This document shows, piece by piece, positions 15,272 through 22,409 of a stretch of DNA of 28,677 nt. The DNA is from an uncultured Prevotellaceae bacterium. GTDB taxonomy: Bacteria > Bacteroidota > Bacteroidia > Bacteroidales > Muribaculaceae. The notes under the pieces were generated by a model that worked only from the letters and a program-made list of their open reading frames with translations, did no database searches and was not told the origin of the DNA. The stretch's first letter is position 1. Each line of letters starts with the position of its first letter. The translations under genes were made by a program, and so were the position numbers. The stretch lies in the NCBI GenBank assembly GCA_905210415.1, contig CAJLWM010000022.1:1-28677 (forward strand). Direction: 5' to 3'.

Positions 15272-15303
15272 TAAACCTAAAAACTACTTTTTTCTAATTA
15301 CTA

Positions 15304-15578
15304 CTATTGAATTCTCTCTCCATAGTGGTAAACATTCCAAGTATCCTTGGCATATCCATCACCAAGCACCTTGAAGCTATCCGGCGAAGCGCCGTCTATT
15401 TTTTTACCATCGAAATACACATTCCATGTGTCACAGGCATAACCACCGCCAAGCAATTTAAAACTATCCGGCGATGCCCCATTTATCTTTTTGCCATCAA
15501 AATACACATTCCACGTATCACAGGCATACCAGTCGCCAAGCACCTTGAAACTATCTGGCGAAGCGCCGTTTATTTTTT
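15304..15578 (-). pseudogene. C-terminal part of the DKNYY repeat protein, out of frame with its start
   Basis: This frame encodes tandem 29-residue units that continue the upstream protein (15570-16019): INGASPDSFKVL, then CDTWNVYFDGKK repeats, ending in VYHYGERIQ. It has no start signal of its own. The two frames are separated by one base in a poly-A run (plus-strand T-run 15573-15578): six A residues here, seven in the otherwise near-identical unit at about 15400. Adding one base restores a single protein of about 238 residues. It may be a true frameshift, a slippage switch or a sequencing error. An internal ATG at 15543 exists, but translation from it would start inside a repeat. Confidence 0.7.
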
Positions 15579-15855
15579 ACCATCAAAATACACATTCCAT
15601 GTGTCCTTTGAATAATAATCAGCCAACAATGTGAAACTATCAACACCCACGCCAGAAAGCTTGCTTCCATACAGATATAGACTCCACGTGTCGCGAGCAT
15701 AGCCCTCATCAAGCACCTTGAAGCTGTCTGTCGATGCGCCATTTATCTTTTTCCCTTCAAAATATACATTCCAAGTATCCTTGGCATAGCCATCCTGCAA
15801 GATGGTGAACGATGAAGCAGAAGCGCCTTGCACCTTCATATTTCCAAAGTACACA
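15310..15855 (-). repeat. Tandem 87-bp coding repeat (29-residue DKNYY units)
   Basis: Six full units and one partial unit follow the pattern VYFxGKKINGASxDSFKVLxxGYAxDTWN. The last complete units are nearly identical in DNA while the first units have diverged, which indicates recent expansion at the 3' end of the gene. Confidence 0.85.
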
Positions 15856-16019
15856 GAATTTTCGGTGACGATATATCGTGGATGATAGTGATGACGATGG
15901 TGGCAACCATTATTATAGTAACTATCCCTTTGATTGCCGCACCTTGCACTCTGAGCCACACATGGCATAGCCATCATTAGCATAAATGCCATTAATAAAG
16001 TTGATATTATCTTTTTCAT
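15570..16019 (-). CDS. DKNYY-family repeat protein, exported, N-terminal part (frameshifted gene)
   Basis: The ATG at 16019 begins MKKIISTLLMAFMLMMAMP, a signal peptide ending at about VAQ. A His/Tyr-rich linker (NNGCHHRHHYHPRY) follows, then the first three 29-residue repeats of the DKNYY type (SVYFGNMKV, DTWNVYFEGKKINGASTDSFKVL, SLYLYGSKL). The frame stops within the fourth unit after VYFDGKK, at a poly-A run one base shorter than in sister units. DKNYY domains are found in secreted Bacteroidetes and Fusobacteria proteins and have no known biochemical role. A longer start at 16058 would put 13 charged residues before the signal peptide and is not favoured. Histidines in the linker could bind metal (inference). 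Confidence 0.75.
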   Translation of the reverse strand: MKKIISTLLMAFMLMMAMPCVAQSARCGNQRDSYYNNGCHHRHHYHPRYIVTENSVYFGNMKVQGASASSFTILQDGYAKDTWNVYFEGKKINGASTDSFKVLDEGYARDTWSLYLYGSKLSGVGVDSFTLLADYYSKDTWNVYFDGKK

Positions 16020-16192
16020 AATCTTAATTTTTACTTTTTGACTTTTGCAACGATGCAAAGTTTAACCAAAACCTGACTCCATGGCGAAATTGAATGATTT
16101 TCCCGCCTTGTAACATTACAGCCAAACTGACACTAAACACAGCATCTTTTGCGGAAATGTTTTTTTTGCCGATTTATTCTCTTCAGCTTTCC

Positions 16193-16200
16193 TATATTTG
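16193..16200 (+). promoter_or_regulatory. -7 box for a plus-strand transcript without a gene
   Basis: TATATTTG matches TAnnTTTG. The nearest upstream TTTG (ending at 16168) is 24 nt away, longer than ideal. No protein-coding gene follows on this strand; an intrinsic terminator ends at 16389. Confidence 0.5.
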
Positions 16201-16205
16201 CAATA

Positions 16206-16390
16206 CAAAAGAAATCACAACAGACAAAGAGTGTTATATAAAGGACTTCATAATTTAAGTTAGTATGAATAAGATGTGGTCATTAGGGTAAAACATATAA
16301 CAATCATTTGTTGTTGCTTATAATGATTATCGAATTAATATGAATAGTGGCGGGCAACCATGACGTGAGTCAAGGTTGCCCGATTTTTTA
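16206..16390 (+). ncRNA. Candidate structured small RNA, about 185 nt
   Basis: The 391-bp gap between the divergent DKNYY gene and the TPR gene contains a plus-strand -7 box, several helices and a strong terminator, but no gene. Predicted helices are TGTTATAT (16232-16239) with ATATAACA (16295-16302); inside it TTCATA (16247-16252) with TATGAA (16264-16269); then AATCATT (16302-16308) with AATGATT (16322-16328); then the terminator stem. Only tiny open frames occur (e.g. MNKMWSLG at 16265). I do not recognise it as a named family; 6S RNA has a similar length and cannot be excluded. The exact 5' end is estimated from the -7 box. Confidence 0.5.
16351..16389 (+). terminator. Intrinsic terminator with GNRA-type tetraloop
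   Basis: CGGGCAACC (16351-16359) pairs with GGTTGCCCG (16374-16382). Above an A-A mismatch, TGAC pairs with GTCA around a GTGA tetraloop. Six T residues follow at 16384-16389. The U-tract is on the plus strand only, so it serves a plus-strand transcript, not the minus-strand TPR gene. Confidence 0.85.
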
Positions 16391-16410
16391 TTTCACATCA
16401 ATTCGCGGGG

Positions 16411-16692
16411 TTACGGATTATAGAGATCGTGATTGAAGAAGTCAAGTATCTCATTGGCATTCTTCAGTGCCTCACGAGCCGGGCTGTTGGGATCGTACTG
16501 CAACGCCAGATTGTAGTTGCCGATGGCTTTTCGCCAATTGCCCAACTGCCTATAAGCATTACCTTGCAGATAGCATATCTGAGCCATTTCCAATGGATTG
16601 GCTTGCGAGGCACACTCCTCGAGCATTTCGAGAGCCTCCATTGTCTTACTGTTGCGCAGCAAGTGCTCTATTTGTAGAAAATCTATTGTCAT
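16411..16692 (-). CDS. Small tetratricopeptide-repeat protein
   Basis: The protein has 93 residues and is predicted all-helical. The segment AQICYLQGNAYRQLGNWRKAIGNYNLALQYDPNSP is a consensus TPR unit, split at its Gly-Asn, with a weaker unit before it (EALEMLEECASQ). It ends with ILDFFNHDLYNP, a tail I associate with short TPR proteins of Bacteroidales next to 4Fe-4S genes. It has no signal peptide, so it is probably cytoplasmic and acts in protein-protein contacts. It begins 45 bp after the polyferredoxin stop on the same strand, which suggests a role as an assembly or docking partner (inference). Confidence 0.85.
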   Translation of the reverse strand: MTIDFLQIEHLLRNSKTMEALEMLEECASQANPLEMAQICYLQGNAYRQLGNWRKAIGNYNLALQYDPNSPAREALKNANEILDFFNHDLYNP

Positions 16693-16737
16693 AGCGCAAA
16701 GTTATAAAAACCGTGTGAGATAAGCAACCACTTACAG

Positions 16738-18222
16738 TTACACCGAACGATGAACAGAATTTCCCTCAACATATATCGCACTGAATGGACGAGCCGGACA
16801 AACGTATTCACACGCACCACAGCCGATGCAACGCTCGGCATCTATCACTGGGAAATATGGCGATTGCGGATTGTTCTCGTCTTGTGGCATCATCTTGATA
16901 GCGCCATTAGGACAATGACGTGCGCAATTGCCGCATCTCACGCCGTCGGTGTTGATAATACAGTTTTCCTTAATCCACACTGCATGGCCTATCTGTATCG
17001 AAGTCTTTTCGTCGAGCGTTATCGGACGTATCGCGCCGTTAGGGCATGCTTGCGAACAAGCATTACACTCTGGGCGGCAATATCCGCGCTCATATCCCAT
17101 CTCTGGTTGCATAAGACTGTCAAGTTTCGACGACGGACGAAGCACTCCATTATGGCAAGCCGCGATGCACAATTGGCAAGCGGTGCAATGTTGCGCCAGA
17201 TTGCGTATGCTTAGCGAGCCCGGAGGCGTAAGTTTACCTTTGCGAACAGGTACCTTCTTCTCAGCTATCGCTGCCAATCCGCCATCAACACGGCTATGCT
17301 GAGCCTTCACCACCGAAGTGAACGCAAAAACCGACGCTATAGTGAAGAATTTTCTACGCGACGAGTCGGTCATGACTTCTTTTTCTGTCTTTACTACTTT
17401 ACTGCGCCTGCGATATGATATTGCCCCCTGGCTACAATTATCTATGCAGTCCATACATGCCACACAGCGAGAATAATCGATACGATGATTCTTCGAATCG
17501 ATGCACGAGGCTTTGCACTTGCGGTCGCAAAGCGAACAACCAACGCACTTCTCAGTGTCGATCACGGGGCGGAATAGCGAGAATCGAGAGAAAAAGCCAA
17601 GCACCGTTCCCACTGGGCAAACGGTGTTGCAATAGGTTCTCCCTCCTCGCCACGCCATATAGCCAATCACTGCAAGTGTGGCAAAAGCGACGCCAAGCGA
17701 TATGCCACTCTTCAGCCAGACGTCAACTGAATAGAAAGCATAACTATCATATCTAACGGCAGCATCTGCCAAGCAGTTGTTGAAAAAGGCATATACAGGC
17801 GCAAAAATATTTGTCATTATACGGCCAAACGCACTATATGGCTCAATCAGTCCGGCTATCGAAGTCAGCCCCACCAAAATAAGCACAACAAACACCGCAA
17901 GAAATCCGTAGCGCAAAACCGGCAATTCTCGTTTGTAGCCAAAGCGCACACGGGCCTTTTTGCGGCGGTTGTGCAACCACGACACCACATCTTGCATAAT
18001 GCCCATCGGGCATATCACCGAGCAATACACTCTGCCAAAAAGCAAAGTCGCCACCACGAGCAACGCCGCCACTACCACATTGAGAGCCAACACTGCTGGC
18101 ACAAACTGTGTCTTTGCCAACCACCCCATATAGCAACGCAATGTGCCAGTGAAGTCGAGGAAACAAAGTGTGATGGCTATAAAAGTTATCGCCGCAAGGG
18201 CTATTCTTATTTTTCGTAACAT
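16738..18222 (-). CDS. Membrane polyferredoxin (NapH-like plus NapG/MauM-like fusion)
   Basis: This 494-residue protein has an N-terminal half with several membrane helices (about 5-30, 40-63, 103-125, 172-192) and two NapH-type motifs, CSVICPMG (67) and CNTVCPVG (198). These are followed by two ferredoxin motifs, CVGCSLCDRKC (226-236) and CVACMDCIDNC (253-263). A twin-arginine stretch SRRKFF (288-293) and a hydrophobic segment ending VVKAQ come next. The C-terminal half then has four more cluster motifs: CTACQLCIAAC (346), CRPECNACSQAC (382), CGNCARHC (430) and CIGCGACEYVC (465). It looks like NapH fused to NapG, here without nitrate reductase genes nearby. It probably passes electrons between the membrane quinone pool and periplasmic clusters. 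The start is 5 bp after the AKR gene stop, so co-translation is likely. Confidence 0.88.
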   Translation of the reverse strand: MLRKIRIALAAITFIAITLCFLDFTGTLRCYMGWLAKTQFVPAVLALNVVVAALLVVATLLFGRVYCSVICPMGIMQDVVSWLHNRRKKARVRFGYKRELPVLRYGFLAVFVVLILVGLTSIAGLIEPYSAFGRIMTNIFAPVYAFFNNCLADAAVRYDSYAFYSVDVWLKSGISLGVAFATLAVIGYMAWRGGRTYCNTVCPVGTVLGFFSRFSLFRPVIDTEKCVGCSLCDRKCKASCIDSKNHRIDYSRCVACMDCIDNCSQGAISYRRRSKVVKTEKEVMTDSSRRKFFTIASVFAFTSVVKAQHSRVDGGLAAIAEKKVPVRKGKLTPPGSLSIRNLAQHCTACQLCIAACHNGVLRPSSKLDSLMQPEMGYERGYCRPECNACSQACPNGAIRPITLDEKTSIQIGHAVWIKENCIINTDGVRCGNCARHCPNGAIKMMPQDENNPQSPYFPVIDAERCIGCGACEYVCPARPFSAIYVEGNSVHRSV

Positions 18223-18227
18223 ATCGG

Positions 18228-19604
18228 TTAAGCGTTTGGATTCTGTTTTAGTTTTTCCACATATCGATCAATCACCTGCATCTCTTCAGGAATATTGATT
18301 TTCTGAGGACACTTCGGCAAGCATATTCCACAGCCCACGCAATGGTCGGCTTGGCGCAGACGTGGCACCTTACGGTCATATCCTATCAAGAACGCCCTGC
18401 GATTGGCACGATAGTCCTCGCTATTGATATCGTCGGCAAACGTGCCCTCATTCATACACTTGTTGTAGTGCGCGAATATCTCCGGAATATTCAGCCCATA
18501 AGGACACGGCATACAATACTCGCAATGCGTGCATCCGATGAGCGGAAAATCATTGATCAACTTGGCTGCCTTCTCAAGCATCTGCAATTCATCATTGCTG
18601 AGCGGCTCAAGTGGTGAATAGGTGCGGAGGTTTTCCTGAAGGTGTTCCATATAAGTCATGCCACTGAGCACGGTGAGCACTCCGGGAAAATGTCCACAGA
18701 AACGAAATGCCCAATATGCCGGCGACTTCTCGGGATTGATGCGCTGAAACATTGCCAGCACCTTATGGTTGACCTTTGCCAATCCGCCACCGAGCAGAGG
18801 CTCCATTATCACAACTGGGATACCGCGCTTCACAAGCTCGTGATACATATAATCGGCATTCACCTCCTGCGAGTAATGCCAATCCTTATAATTCATCTGT
18901 ATCTGCACAAAGTCAAATTTCACTGGTTGCTCGTTGAGCATATAGTCGAAAAACTCTTTTGTGCCATGAAACGACCAGCCAAGATACTTTATGCGTCCTG
19001 CTGCACGCTCATTCAATAGGAAGTTGAGCACGCCATTGTTGATGTAGCGTTTCATATAGTCTTCCTTCTCGCCTATGGCATGAAGCAGATAATAGTCAAT
19101 TTTGTCTACGCGCAACTGCTTAAACGAATTGCGATACATAGCGATGCTTGCCTCAAGCGACTGATCTTCCTCAGCGAAATTAGATAGTTTGGTTGCTACC
19201 ATAAATTCACTGCGCTTGTGATTGCTAAGTGCAATGCCGAGAGCCTGCTCAGAAAAGCCTTTGCAATAGCGAGGCGATGTGTCGAAATAGTTCACGCCAT
19301 GAGCGATGGCATAATCCACCAGTCTATTCACTTCCTCCTGATCGATATGGCTCTCACCTTCCTTCACATCTCTATCATTAAGCACAGGCAGGCGCATCAT
19401 TCCGTAGCCCAATAGCGACACCTTCTTGTCGCTGCCGGGCATATTGCGATAGGTCAGTTTGTCGGTTGGCACTTCTCCTGGGTCGGTGGTGACGCTTCTT
19501 GCCTTCTCGGTGCTGCATCCCGCCAACGAGGCAGTTGCCACGGCTGCTCCGCCGCCAAGCAGTTTCAGAAAACTGCGACGACTTACTCTCTCTTTTACAC
19601 CCAT
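18228..19604 (-). CDS. Tat-exported aldo/keto reductase lipoprotein with C-terminal 4Fe-4S domain
   Basis: This 458-residue protein has a Tat-type signal SRRSFLK (8-14) with hydrophobic core and a lipobox SLAGC (Cys30). The AKR barrel spans about 50-330 with the tetrad intact: Asp108, Tyr113, Lys139 and His175. The C-terminal region carries CTHCEYCMPCPYG (358-367) and CVGCGICLPKC (422-432), which predict two 4Fe-4S clusters. AKRs with this tail are common in anaerobes and are annotated as putative oxidoreductases of unknown substrate. The neighbouring polyferredoxin suggests that the clusters, not only NADPH, exchange electrons. If exported, a periplasmic enzyme would lack a ready NADPH supply, so folding in the cytoplasm with cofactor before Tat export is plausible (inference). 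Confidence 0.92.
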   Translation of the reverse strand: MGVKERVSRRSFLKLLGGGAAVATASLAGCSTEKARSVTTDPGEVPTDKLTYRNMPGSDKKVSLLGYGMMRLPVLNDRDVKEGESHIDQEEVNRLVDYAIAHGVNYFDTSPRYCKGFSEQALGIALSNHKRSEFMVATKLSNFAEEDQSLEASIAMYRNSFKQLRVDKIDYYLLHAIGEKEDYMKRYINNGVLNFLLNERAAGRIKYLGWSFHGTKEFFDYMLNEQPVKFDFVQIQMNYKDWHYSQEVNADYMYHELVKRGIPVVIMEPLLGGGLAKVNHKVLAMFQRINPEKSPAYWAFRFCGHFPGVLTVLSGMTYMEHLQENLRTYSPLEPLSNDELQMLEKAAKLINDFPLIGCTHCEYCMPCPYGLNIPEIFAHYNKCMNEGTFADDINSEDYRANRRAFLIGYDRKVPRLRQADHCVGCGICLPKCPQKINIPEEMQVIDRYVEKLKQNPNA

Positions 19605-19677
19605 ATAATGTTGATAAGATTAAAGCATTTAATGTACTGTATTTGACTTGTATTTATCTATTTTACAAGCCATCTAA

Positions 19678-19685
19678 CAAAATTA
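19678..19685 (-). promoter_or_regulatory. -7 box upstream of the AKR operon
   Basis: Minus-strand TAATTTTG matches TAnnTTTG, 73 bp before the AKR start. No matching -33 TTTG is seen at the usual spacing. It would drive AKR, polyferredoxin and TPR genes. Confidence 0.4.
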
Positions 19686-19743
19686 GCAATATTTTCGGTT
19701 AATTGCGACACACTACGTCAGTTTTTTCTCCATTCTTAATCTA

Positions 19744-19762
19744 CAATATTGCTGAAATATTG
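19744..19762. promoter_or_regulatory. Possible operator: perfect inverted repeat between divergent operons
   Basis: CAATATT (19744-19750) and AATATTG (19756-19762) form a perfect 7-bp inverted repeat with a 5-nt spacer, in the 324-bp gap between the AKR and tolC-type operons. The AT-rich content makes chance occurrence possible. No regulator gene is adjacent. Confidence 0.25.
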
Positions 19763-19852
19763 GCACATTGCACACACTAATCATCAATAAAGCACTGAAT
19801 TTTTGTTAATCATTGGTCAAAAACACATTATTTATATTCTAATAATCCCCAT

Positions 19853-19886
19853 TTTGGCCATAAACACTTTTTTAGCATTAATTTTG
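19853..19886 (+). promoter_or_regulatory. Promoter of the TolC-HlyD-ABC operon
   Basis: TTTG (19853-19856) and TAATTTTG (19879-19886) are separated by 22 nt, slightly long for the phylum consensus. The -7 box lies 42 bp before the TolC start at 19929 and inside the longer alternative reading frame from 19803, which therefore cannot be the translated form. Confidence 0.55.
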
Positions 19887-19928
19887 CACAATGAATCAAT
19901 GAAATATATTTTTTTGACACAAAATATT

Positions 19929-21353
19929 ATGCGTAAAAAAATCCTACTGATGACGCTTGCCTTGGCAGCAACAGCAGTGGCTCAAGTACCACTCGACTCG
20001 TGCCGAAATATGGCTTTACGAAAAAACAAAGCAATACTTATCGCCAACGAGAAAGTCACCGCTGCTGGCTATCAACGTTCTGAGGCAAAAGCAGCCTATC
20101 TGCCTTCAATCGATTTCGAAGGTTCTTATCTCTACAATCAGAAAAATCTTTCACTCATCGAGGAAGATGCTATGTTGCCGGTGAAAACATTTAATCCTGC
20201 AACTGGCAGTTACGATTTCAGCATTGTCACCGACCCTACTGGCAAACCTGTCACCGTGGGCGGACAATATGTGCCTAAGGAAGTGGCGCTTTTGCCTAAG
20301 AGTGCGCTCACTTACGACATACACAACGTTTTCGCCGGAGCTTTGACTCTCACCCAACCTGTGTTTTTCGGCGGTAAGATTAAGGCGATGAACGACATCA
20401 CCAAGTATGCCGAAGACCTTGCCAAGACTCTTCGCAACAAGGCTGCCGAAGATGTGGTTTACCAAGTTGACGCTGCCTACTGGCAAGTGGTTTCGCTTCG
20501 CGCTAAGCAAGACCTCGCCGAAAGCTATGTGCAATTGCTCGACACGCTCAACAGCAATGTCAATGCAATGGTGCGCCAAGGCATCGCCACCAAAGCCGAT
20601 GCCCTCAGCGTGGCTGTGAAGCTCAACGAGGCTAACGTTGACCTGACAAAGGTAAAAAATGGACTATCGCTCTCGCGCATGTTGCTCGCACAACTTTGCG
20701 GTCTGCCTTCGTCTACTCAAATGACTCTTGCCGATGAAGGCAAACAGCAACTCGACGAAACCGCAATGCCTGCCAACTCATATAATCTCGACGAGGTGTA
20801 TGCACGCCGCCAAGATGTGAACGCGCTGCAATTGGGCGTGAAAATCTATGAGAAAAAAGCCAAAGTGGCTATGTCGTCGATGATGCCACAGTTGGCTGTG
20901 ATAGGCGCTTACTCGGTCACCAACCCTAATTCTTTCAACGGATTTAAGAATAAGTTCGGCGGAGCGTTTAGCGTGGGCGCTGTGCTCAAAATCCCTTTGT
21001 GGCATTGGGGCGGTAACTATAATAAATATCGAGCAGCTCGCTCTGAGGCCGTGATTAAGAACATCGAACTTGCCGACGTCCGCGACAAAATCGAACTCCA
21101 GGTGAATCAAGCTTCTTTCAAGGCTCAAGAAGCCGTGAAAACCCGCATGGCCACACAGTCAAACCTCGACAAAGCCAACGAAAACTTGCGCATTGCCAAA
21201 CTCGGATTTAAAGAGGGCGTGATGCCTGTAGACAACGTGATGGCTGCACACACTGCTTGGCTCAAAGCCAACAGCGAGGCTATCGATGCGCAAATCGACG
21301 TGCAACTTTGCAATGTATATCTGTCAAAAGTGCTTGGCACAATGCAATATTAA
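19929..21353 (+). CDS. TolC-family outer-membrane efflux protein
   Basis: This 474-residue protein has a signal peptide (MRKKILLMTLALAATAVAQ) followed by two OEP repeats of long amphipathic helices. Typical sequences are LDSCRNMALRKNKAILIANEKV near the N-terminus, the GALTLTQPVFFGGKIKAMND strand-to-helix transition, the coiled-coil segment AMVRQGIATKADALSVAVKLNEANVDL (split by its repeated helix), and LKIPLWHWGGNYNKYRAAR in the second repeat. It forms the trimeric outer-membrane and periplasmic duct of an efflux or type I secretion system. The ATG at 19929 is chosen because it opens the signal peptide and lies downstream of the promoter. The HlyD gene starts 45 bp after its stop, so it is first in a four-gene operon. 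Confidence 0.93.
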   Translation: MRKKILLMTLALAATAVAQVPLDSCRNMALRKNKAILIANEKVTAAGYQRSEAKAAYLPSIDFEGSYLYNQKNLSLIEEDAMLPVKTFNPATGSYDFSIVTDPTGKPVTVGGQYVPKEVALLPKSALTYDIHNVFAGALTLTQPVFFGGKIKAMNDITKYAEDLAKTLRNKAAEDVVYQVDAAYWQVVSLRAKQDLAESYVQLLDTLNSNVNAMVRQGIATKADALSVAVKLNEANVDLTKVKNGLSLSRMLLAQLCGLPSSTQMTLADEGKQQLDETAMPANSYNLDEVYARRQDVNALQLGVKIYEKKAKVAMSSMMPQLAVIGAYSVTNPNSFNGFKNKFGGAFSVGAVLKIPLWHWGGNYNKYRAARSEAVIKNIELADVRDKIELQVNQASFKAQEAVKTRMATQSNLDKANENLRIAKLGFKEGVMPVDNVMAAHTAWLKANSEAIDAQIDVQLCNVYLSKVLGTMQY

Positions 21354-21397
21354 TTTCAATAATTTATCAGAAACCAAAGAAACAACTTTTTATAGTT

Positions 21398-22399
21398 ATG
21401 GAAAATAAACAAGAAGTAAAAAAAGAGACTATTTCGATTATGGCAGGTTCTGCAGTAGTCGGTTTCATCGTGGTGGCATTGTGCGTGGCTGGTCTGCTAC
21501 TCATCAAGCCTGCCGACGACACTGTGCAAGGACAAATCGATGGAACAAGTGTGAGAGTATCGGGCAAATTGCCTGGACGCTTGGCTGAATTGTATGTCGA
21601 AGAGGGCGACATGGTGAAGGCTGGCGACACTTTGGCTCACATCCACTCTTCTCTCATTGATGCAAAACTCATGCAAGCACAATCAATGGAGGACGCCGCT
21701 TCGGCTCAAAACCAAAAGGCGCAATCGGGCACTCGCATCGAAGTTATCAACACCGCATACAACCTTTGGCAACAAGCCTTGGCTGCTCAAGGCATCGCCA
21801 AGAAAACCTACGACCGCCTTCAAAACCTCTATAACGAGGGCGTAATCTCTGAGCAAAAGCGCGACGAGGCTTTCGCTGCATACAATGCCACTAAGGCTCA
21901 AGCCGATGCTGCAAAATCGCAATACGACATGGCTAAGACTGGTGCTCAAAACGAAGACAAGGCTGCCGCTCAAGCTATGCAAAACGCTGCTAAAGGTGGC
22001 GTTGAAGAAGTGCAAGCATTGCTCGAAGACCAATACCTTGTGGCTCCTTGCGACGGCGAAGTTACCGACATCTACCCGAACATCGGCGAATTGGTGTCGA
22101 TTGGCTCGCCTATCATGTCTATCCTTAAGAAGGACGATCTTTGGGCTACATTCAACGTGCGCGAAGAATTGCTCAACGAACTTCAAAACGGCAAAGAAAT
22201 CAAAGTGATGATTCCTGCACTCAACAAGATGGAAACCACTATGAAGGTGTATTACATCCACGACCTTGGCAGCTATGCCGTGTGGAGTGCAACTAAATCT
22301 ACAGGACAATACGACAGCAAGACATTCCAAGTGAAGGCTCGCCCTGCTCAACCTATCGAGAACTTGCGCGCTGGTATGTCGGTAATCCTCGTAAAATAA
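21398..22399 (+). CDS. HlyD/EmrA-family periplasmic adaptor (membrane fusion protein)
   Basis: This 333-residue protein has one N-terminal membrane anchor (about 14-36), then a lipoyl-type half-motif (VSGKLPGRLAELYVEEGDMVKAGD), a long helical hairpin rich in Ala, Gln and Lys (about 85-205), the second lipoyl half (YLVAPCDGEVTDIYPNIGELVSIGSP) and a beta-barrel domain ending in RAGMSVILVK. This is the standard adaptor architecture linking an inner-membrane pump to TolC. The ATG at 21398 gives the anchor directly; a longer frame from 21257 overlaps the TolC gene and is rejected. Next gene begins 11 bp downstream. Confidence 0.93.
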   Translation: MENKQEVKKETISIMAGSAVVGFIVVALCVAGLLLIKPADDTVQGQIDGTSVRVSGKLPGRLAELYVEEGDMVKAGDTLAHIHSSLIDAKLMQAQSMEDAASAQNQKAQSGTRIEVINTAYNLWQQALAAQGIAKKTYDRLQNLYNEGVISEQKRDEAFAAYNATKAQADAAKSQYDMAKTGAQNEDKAAAQAMQNAAKGGVEEVQALLEDQYLVAPCDGEVTDIYPNIGELVSIGSPIMSILKKDDLWATFNVREELLNELQNGKEIKVMIPALNKMETTMKVYYIHDLGSYAVWSATKSTGQYDSKTFQVKARPAQPIENLRAGMSVILVK

Positions 22400-22409
22400 T
22401 CTCATCATC

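Noticed and set aside
16278..16288. GGTCATTAGGG inside the candidate small RNA resembles the terminus of the 186-bp element
   Set aside because: Only 11 bases match, the CCCAAATC part is absent, and there is no inverted partner nearby. Chance is likely.
19803..19928. N-terminal extension of the TolC protein
   Set aside because: It lies across the predicted promoter and puts a hydrophobic 42-residue stretch before a normal signal peptide.
21257..21397. N-terminal extension of the HlyD protein overlapping the TolC gene
   Set aside because: It is translated from the TolC coding region in another frame and lacks family similarity; the ATG at 21398 directly precedes the anchor.
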